Shown: piece after piece, positions 61,291 to 64,000 of the stretch
How the letters are laid out: each line of letters starts with the position of its first letter
Numbering within the stretch: the stretch's first letter is position 1
NCBI GenBank assembly: GCA_017744515.1
Contig: JAGIBF010000002.1
Coordinates: 1-64,000 of the forward strand
From: Niastella sp.
GTDB taxonomy: Bacteria > Bacteroidota > Bacteroidia > Chitinophagales > Chitinophagaceae
Reading direction: 5' to 3'
Length of the DNA: 64,000 nt
Translations under genes and position numbers: made by a program
The notes under the pieces: generated by a model
Database searches by the model: none
What the model saw: the letters and a program-made list of their open reading frames with translations, nothing else
Told to the model about the DNA's origin: nothing

Positions 61291-62472
61291 TTACGTATGT
61301 GGAAGACCGGCATCCAGGCTATCGGCACTTTGCGATTGCATTTTGAACTGTGAAGGAGTAAGCCCTGTAAACTTCTTGAAGGCTTTATTAAACGATACTT
61401 TGTTATTGAAGCCGGTATCAAGAGCAATTGATTCGATCTTGCTGTCATCACCGGCAGCCAGCAAGCGTTGCGCTTCTTCTATTCGTAGTTTATTGACGAA
61501 ATCGGGGAAACTAATGCCCATGCGTTCATTGAGCACCTGTGATAAGTGATGAACAGAAGTACCCAGTTTGTCTGCCACTTCTTTCTGCTTCAGATCACGC
61601 TGCAGGTAGAACTTTTCGGCTTCTACCAGCTGCTGTAATTGTCTACTGATTTGCCGGGCAGTTTCTTCATCGAGGCTGGAGAACTTATACTTTTCGGCAG
61701 GCCCGGTCGGCATGGCCATGAACACAGGCGCCACCTGGTGGGCGTATTGCACATTGAGGTAGGCAATGGTATAAATGCCTATGGTGGTCAGCAGCTTTAC
61801 CAGAACCGATACATAGAGGGATACCGCAAAGGGAATAAAATAATAAAGAGCAAAGCCTGCTATTTGCACCACTGAGTAAGCGGCAAAAAACAAGAGCAGG
61901 TACCGGAGATACCGTTTTGTTTTCTGGCTTCGCTGACCAACAGTTCCCATAGAAGCATACAGGTGGTATTTATAATAGCACAACAATGTGATGGCCACCA
62001 TATAACCGAGCCCCAACCATCCAATATTACTATAGGTTTCACCTGTTCGCCTGTCGGCCATATAATACAATCCCATCAACACCACAAAGAATGCAGTGGG
62101 TATCCAATACAACCAGAATCCCGGAGGCCGTGGCGGCAATCCAAAGCAGGCGCGCACGTACATCAGCAGGCAATTGGCGCCCACGGTGCCTAATATCCAG
62201 CCTGCTACTACGCCGGGGTATAAAGGATGAAAATAAATGGCCTTGGTATAAGTGGCAATGTAATAGAACAGGCTCAATGAAAACATCATCACCAGCCACG
62301 CCAGTAAATTGTTCTGAATGCGATTGCTTTTATGTCGCCATAAAACAATCGACAGTATTATGCCCTGCGCGCCCGCCATCAGGAACAGCAACTTGAGAAA
62401 GTCTGGCAAAATAAACATCGAGTCGGTCATACCCCTGATTCTAATACTACCTTGTACTATTTTACCCGGCAA
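61291..62472 (-). CDS. Membrane-anchored AraC-family regulator
   Basis: 393 residues; the start may really be the internal ATG at 62430 (MTDSMFILPDFLKLLFL). The first ~240 residues form about seven hydrophobic membrane helices with short loops, a layout found in many Bacteroidota AraC proteins. Residues about 285-385 are the AraC DNA-binding domain (QRDLKQKEVADKLGTSVHHLSQVLNERMGISF ... IESIALDTGFNNKVSFNKAFKKFTGLTPSQFK). The signal is unknown. A TAACTTTG -7-like box lies at 62507-62514. Confidence 0.9.
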   Translation of the reverse strand: MPGKIVQGSIRIRGMTDSMFILPDFLKLLFLMAGAQGIILSIVLWRHKSNRIQNNLLAWLVMMFSLSLFYYIATYTKAIYFHPLYPGVVAGWILGTVGANCLLMYVRACFGLPPRPPGFWLYWIPTAFFVVLMGLYYMADRRTGETYSNIGWLGLGYMVAITLLCYYKYHLYASMGTVGQRSQKTKRYLRYLLLFFAAYSVVQIAGFALYYFIPFAVSLYVSVLVKLLTTIGIYTIAYLNVQYAHQVAPVFMAMPTGPAEKYKFSSLDEETARQISRQLQQLVEAEKFYLQRDLKQKEVADKLGTSVHHLSQVLNERMGISFPDFVNKLRIEEAQRLLAAGDDSKIESIALDTGFNNKVSFNKAFKKFTGLTPSQFKMQSQSADSLDAGLPHT

Positions 62473-62547
62473 TATTAGAAAGAATGACCTGAATGTGCTG
62501 TTGCTACAAAGTTATTTTTAACCGGTCCTGTAAAAGGTACCCGGCTT

Positions 62548-63075
62548 TTATTCGCCCAGCCAGGTTTTAAAACTATTCACCCGCTCCCGGCTGATCACGA
62601 TGCTTTCTGTGGCGCCCGGTTCTATTTCTATTTTCAGCTTACCATTGAACCACACTAATATTTTGGTGATGGCCGCATGACTTACCATGTATTTTCTGCT
62701 TGCGCGGAAAAAAAGGGCCGGTGAAATCATCTCCTCAATCTCTGTAATGGTAAAGGACAACATATACTCCTTGTTATCATGGGTCCGGGCAAAGCAGAGC
62801 TTGTCTTTTGAATAAAAATACCGGATATCACTCACCGGCACGGGAATAAACTGATGCCCTCTTCTTACCAGGAAACGGTTGCGGTATGCCGGCTCTTGTT
62901 TCTTTTCTGTTCCCAGCAATTGCAGCAGTTCCTGCAATTGGGTCGTCAGGTTCGTCGAGTTTAAAGAGGGCTCTTTACGGGAAGCAATGGGTTGTGTAGT
63001 GGTTTCTGCTGTGTGCCGGAATGACATTTTCCGCATGGCTTGCTCACTTGTTCTTGTTGTTAACACGTTGCTCAT
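62548..63075 (-). CDS. LytTR-type DNA-binding regulator without receiver domain
   Basis: 175 residues. An N-terminal ~60-residue polar stretch with no recognised domain is followed by a LytTR domain (about 65-172): NRFLVRRGHQFIPVPVSDIRYFYSKDKLCFARTHDNKEYML, then FFRASRKYMVSHAAITKILVWFNGKLKIEIE and VISRERVNSFKTWLG. LytTR proteins usually carry a receiver domain and pair with a LytS-like kinase; here it is missing, so control must be by level or another input. It lies between a SusD operon end and the membrane AraC gene. Confidence 0.88.
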   Translation of the reverse strand: MSNVLTTRTSEQAMRKMSFRHTAETTTQPIASRKEPSLNSTNLTTQLQELLQLLGTEKKQEPAYRNRFLVRRGHQFIPVPVSDIRYFYSKDKLCFARTHDNKEYMLSFTITEIEEMISPALFFRASRKYMVSHAAITKILVWFNGKLKIEIEPGATESIVISRERVNSFKTWLGE

Positions 63076-63264
63076 GGCTTAGTTTTTTGACCCTCCAAAG
63101 TTCTTTCATTGGGCCATCAACCACTTTTTTGCAGGCGTAAAACGCGTAAACCATTATAATCATTCACGCGAAAGATTCCTTTCGTGCCGGCATATCTTCA
63201 ATCGACCCGGAAAAGCCGGGGTAACTGGGTAGCACCTGAGAATGACAAAATGGCTCTTTTACCT

Positions 63265-63297
63265 ACCTAAAAAGAGCAGGTGGTAGAAACCACCTGC
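63265..63297 (-). terminator. Terminator downstream of the partial susD gene
   Basis: GCAGGTGGT (63276-63284) and ACCACCTGC (63289-63297) form a perfect 9-bp stem with a 4-nt loop; on the minus strand TCTTTTTA follows. A second pair, GCTCTTTT/AAAAGAGC (63253-63277), overlaps it. Confidence 0.8.
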
Positions 63298-63323
63298 GAG
63301 TCACATGAGAAAAATTCTGTTAC

Positions 63324-63389
63324 CGCAACTTTAGACACTCCGGGAATAAGTTGCGATAGCCAAACCAAACGCTGCTAACATTCCCGGAG
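63324..63389. other. Predicted H-type pseudoknot
   Basis: CGCAACTT (63324-63331) pairs with AAGTTGCG (63348-63355); the loop between holds CTCCGGGAAT (63338-63347), which pairs perfectly with ATTCCCGGAG (63380-63389). The two stems (8 and 10 bp) abut with no gap. The layout is possible on either strand. It sits in the 3' region of the susD transcript. Confidence 0.5.
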
Positions 63390-63410
63390 AAGTAGTTATT
63401 GTGCGCTGAA

Positions 63411-63435
63411 GCCTTCGACAGGCTCAGGCTGACAA
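63411..63435. repeat. CGACAGGCTCAGGCTGAC element, copy 5
   Basis: CGACAGGCTCAGGCTGAC (63416-63433) lies directly next to the susD stop codon, a position like that at 5225 and 25598, just past gene ends. Confidence 0.65.
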
Positions 63436-63440
63436 AGTCG

Positions 63441-64000
63441 TTATCCGTTTTGGTCGGTGCCCGGATTCAATGTCTTATTGGAATCGAATTCTTTTTGGGG
63501 GATCTTCAGGATGAACCGGTTGTCATTAGCCGGGATGTTGAACCTGTAGGCCGCCGGGTGGTTACCGGTTCTGATGAGCGGCAGCTGCCGGCGCTTGGCG
63601 TCGAGGAAGTCAAAGCCGAGCTCTCCATAAAACTCTTTCCTTCGCTCCAGCAATATCTCGGTAACCAGCGCCGCTCCTGTATTCCCTGAGGCTGCGGCCG
63701 CAGGGTCACGGTCCTTTTGCACGGTCAGCAACACAGTGCCGGCATCTGCTTCGGCCAGCTCGGCTTTTGCTTCTGCTTCGATCAGGTACATCTCTGCCAC
63801 CCGCATCATAGGCAATGCTTCGTTGAACCAGGTTTCTTTCAAAGGCACGACATCGCCATTGATCAGTTGTATCTCGTCGGCTGAAGGGCTGCCAAACTTA
63901 TTGGTAGAAAATCTTTGTGCACTGGCAGGATTGCTACTGGTGAGGTAGAATGTGTTGCGCACATCCGTATTGGAAAAGGTGGCTACCAATGTGGAGTTCA
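63441..64000 (-). CDS. SusD/RagB-family protein (C-terminal part; start beyond the window)
   Basis: The frame is open to the window edge, so the TTG at 63989 is not the start. About 186 C-terminal residues are visible. SusD hallmarks are LPMMRVAEMYLIEAEAKAEL, the TEILLERRKEFYGELGFDFLDAKRR block, and PANDNRFILKIPQKEFDSN near the end. It binds substrate at the outer surface with a SusC partner expected upstream (beyond the window). The substrate is not readable. A terminator follows at 63265-63297. Confidence 0.9.
   Translation of the reverse strand, partial: NSTLVATFSNTDVRNTFYLTSSNPASAQRFSTNKFGSPSADEIQLINGDVVPLKETWFNEALPMMRVAEMYLIEAEAKAELAEADAGTVLLTVQKDRDPAAAASGNTGAALVTEILLERRKEFYGELGFDFLDAKRRQLPLIRTGNHPAAYRFNIPANDNRFILKIPQKEFDSNKTLNPGTDQNG

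Overview
The window is a piece of a Bacteroidota chromosome, most likely of the family Chitinophagaceae. Three things point there: SusC/SusD pairs with RagB-type lipoproteins, type IX secretion (T9SS) C-terminal sorting domains, and promoter-like TTG / TAnnTTTG boxes instead of E. coli-type ones. No rRNA, tRNA, transposase, integrase or CRISPR array was seen. Coding density is high. The gaps are unusually rich in short palindromic and tandem intergenic repeats.

Layout. (1) 1-5044: the tail of a SusD-containing operon (SusD-like_2 fragment, DUF5689 lipoprotein, Tat-exported calcineurin-type phosphoesterase) ending in a strong terminator, then a LacI-family regulator. (2) 5324-27556: a polysaccharide utilization locus for glucuronoxylan side chains. 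One arm (minus strand) holds susC, susD, a GH67 alpha-glucuronidase and mannonate dehydratase UxuA. The divergent arm (plus strand) holds a second LacI regulator, an SDR dehydrogenase, a GH115 alpha-glucuronidase, a SASA-type acetylesterase, a CE15 glucuronoyl esterase and a GH3/PA14 beta-xylosidase-like enzyme. A GH97 enzyme closes the region. The two arms are separated by a regulatory region with two identical LacI-type operator-like sites. Together these genes import xylo-oligosaccharides, strip acetyl, lignin-ester and (methyl)glucuronate decorations, and feed the uronate toward 2-keto-3-deoxygluconate. No endo-xylanase is in view. (3) 27712-28338: a methyltransferase. (4) 28611-44719: two RND efflux systems (tolC-MFP-RND, and AraC regulator-tolC-RND-MFP-aldo/keto reductase), with a sensor histidine kinase between them. 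(5) 44965-47117: an AraC regulator with an N-terminal CxxC heavy-metal-like domain beside a His/Met-rich outer-membrane protein, suggesting metal (copper) handling. (6) 47241-59958: an ECF sigma factor / FecR anti-sigma / STN-domain surface-repeat protein operon, followed on the same strand by three large secreted Ig-like repeat proteins, two with T9SS sorting domains. (7) 60011-64000: an RteC-domain protein, a clear SAM-I riboswitch with its own promoter and terminator but no methionine gene after it, an AraC regulator with membrane segments, a LytTR regulator, a predicted H-type pseudoknot and the C-terminal part of another SusD.

The strongest novelty candidates are the orphan SAM-I riboswitch unit at about 60.9-61.2 kb, the sigma/anti-sigma operon whose STN transducer is a repeat protein rather than a TonB-dependent receptor, an EF-hand loop inside an RND pump, the paired LacI operators, the pseudoknot at 63.3 kb, and the families of intergenic palindromes. 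All assignments come from reading sequence and remembered family features; no database search was run.
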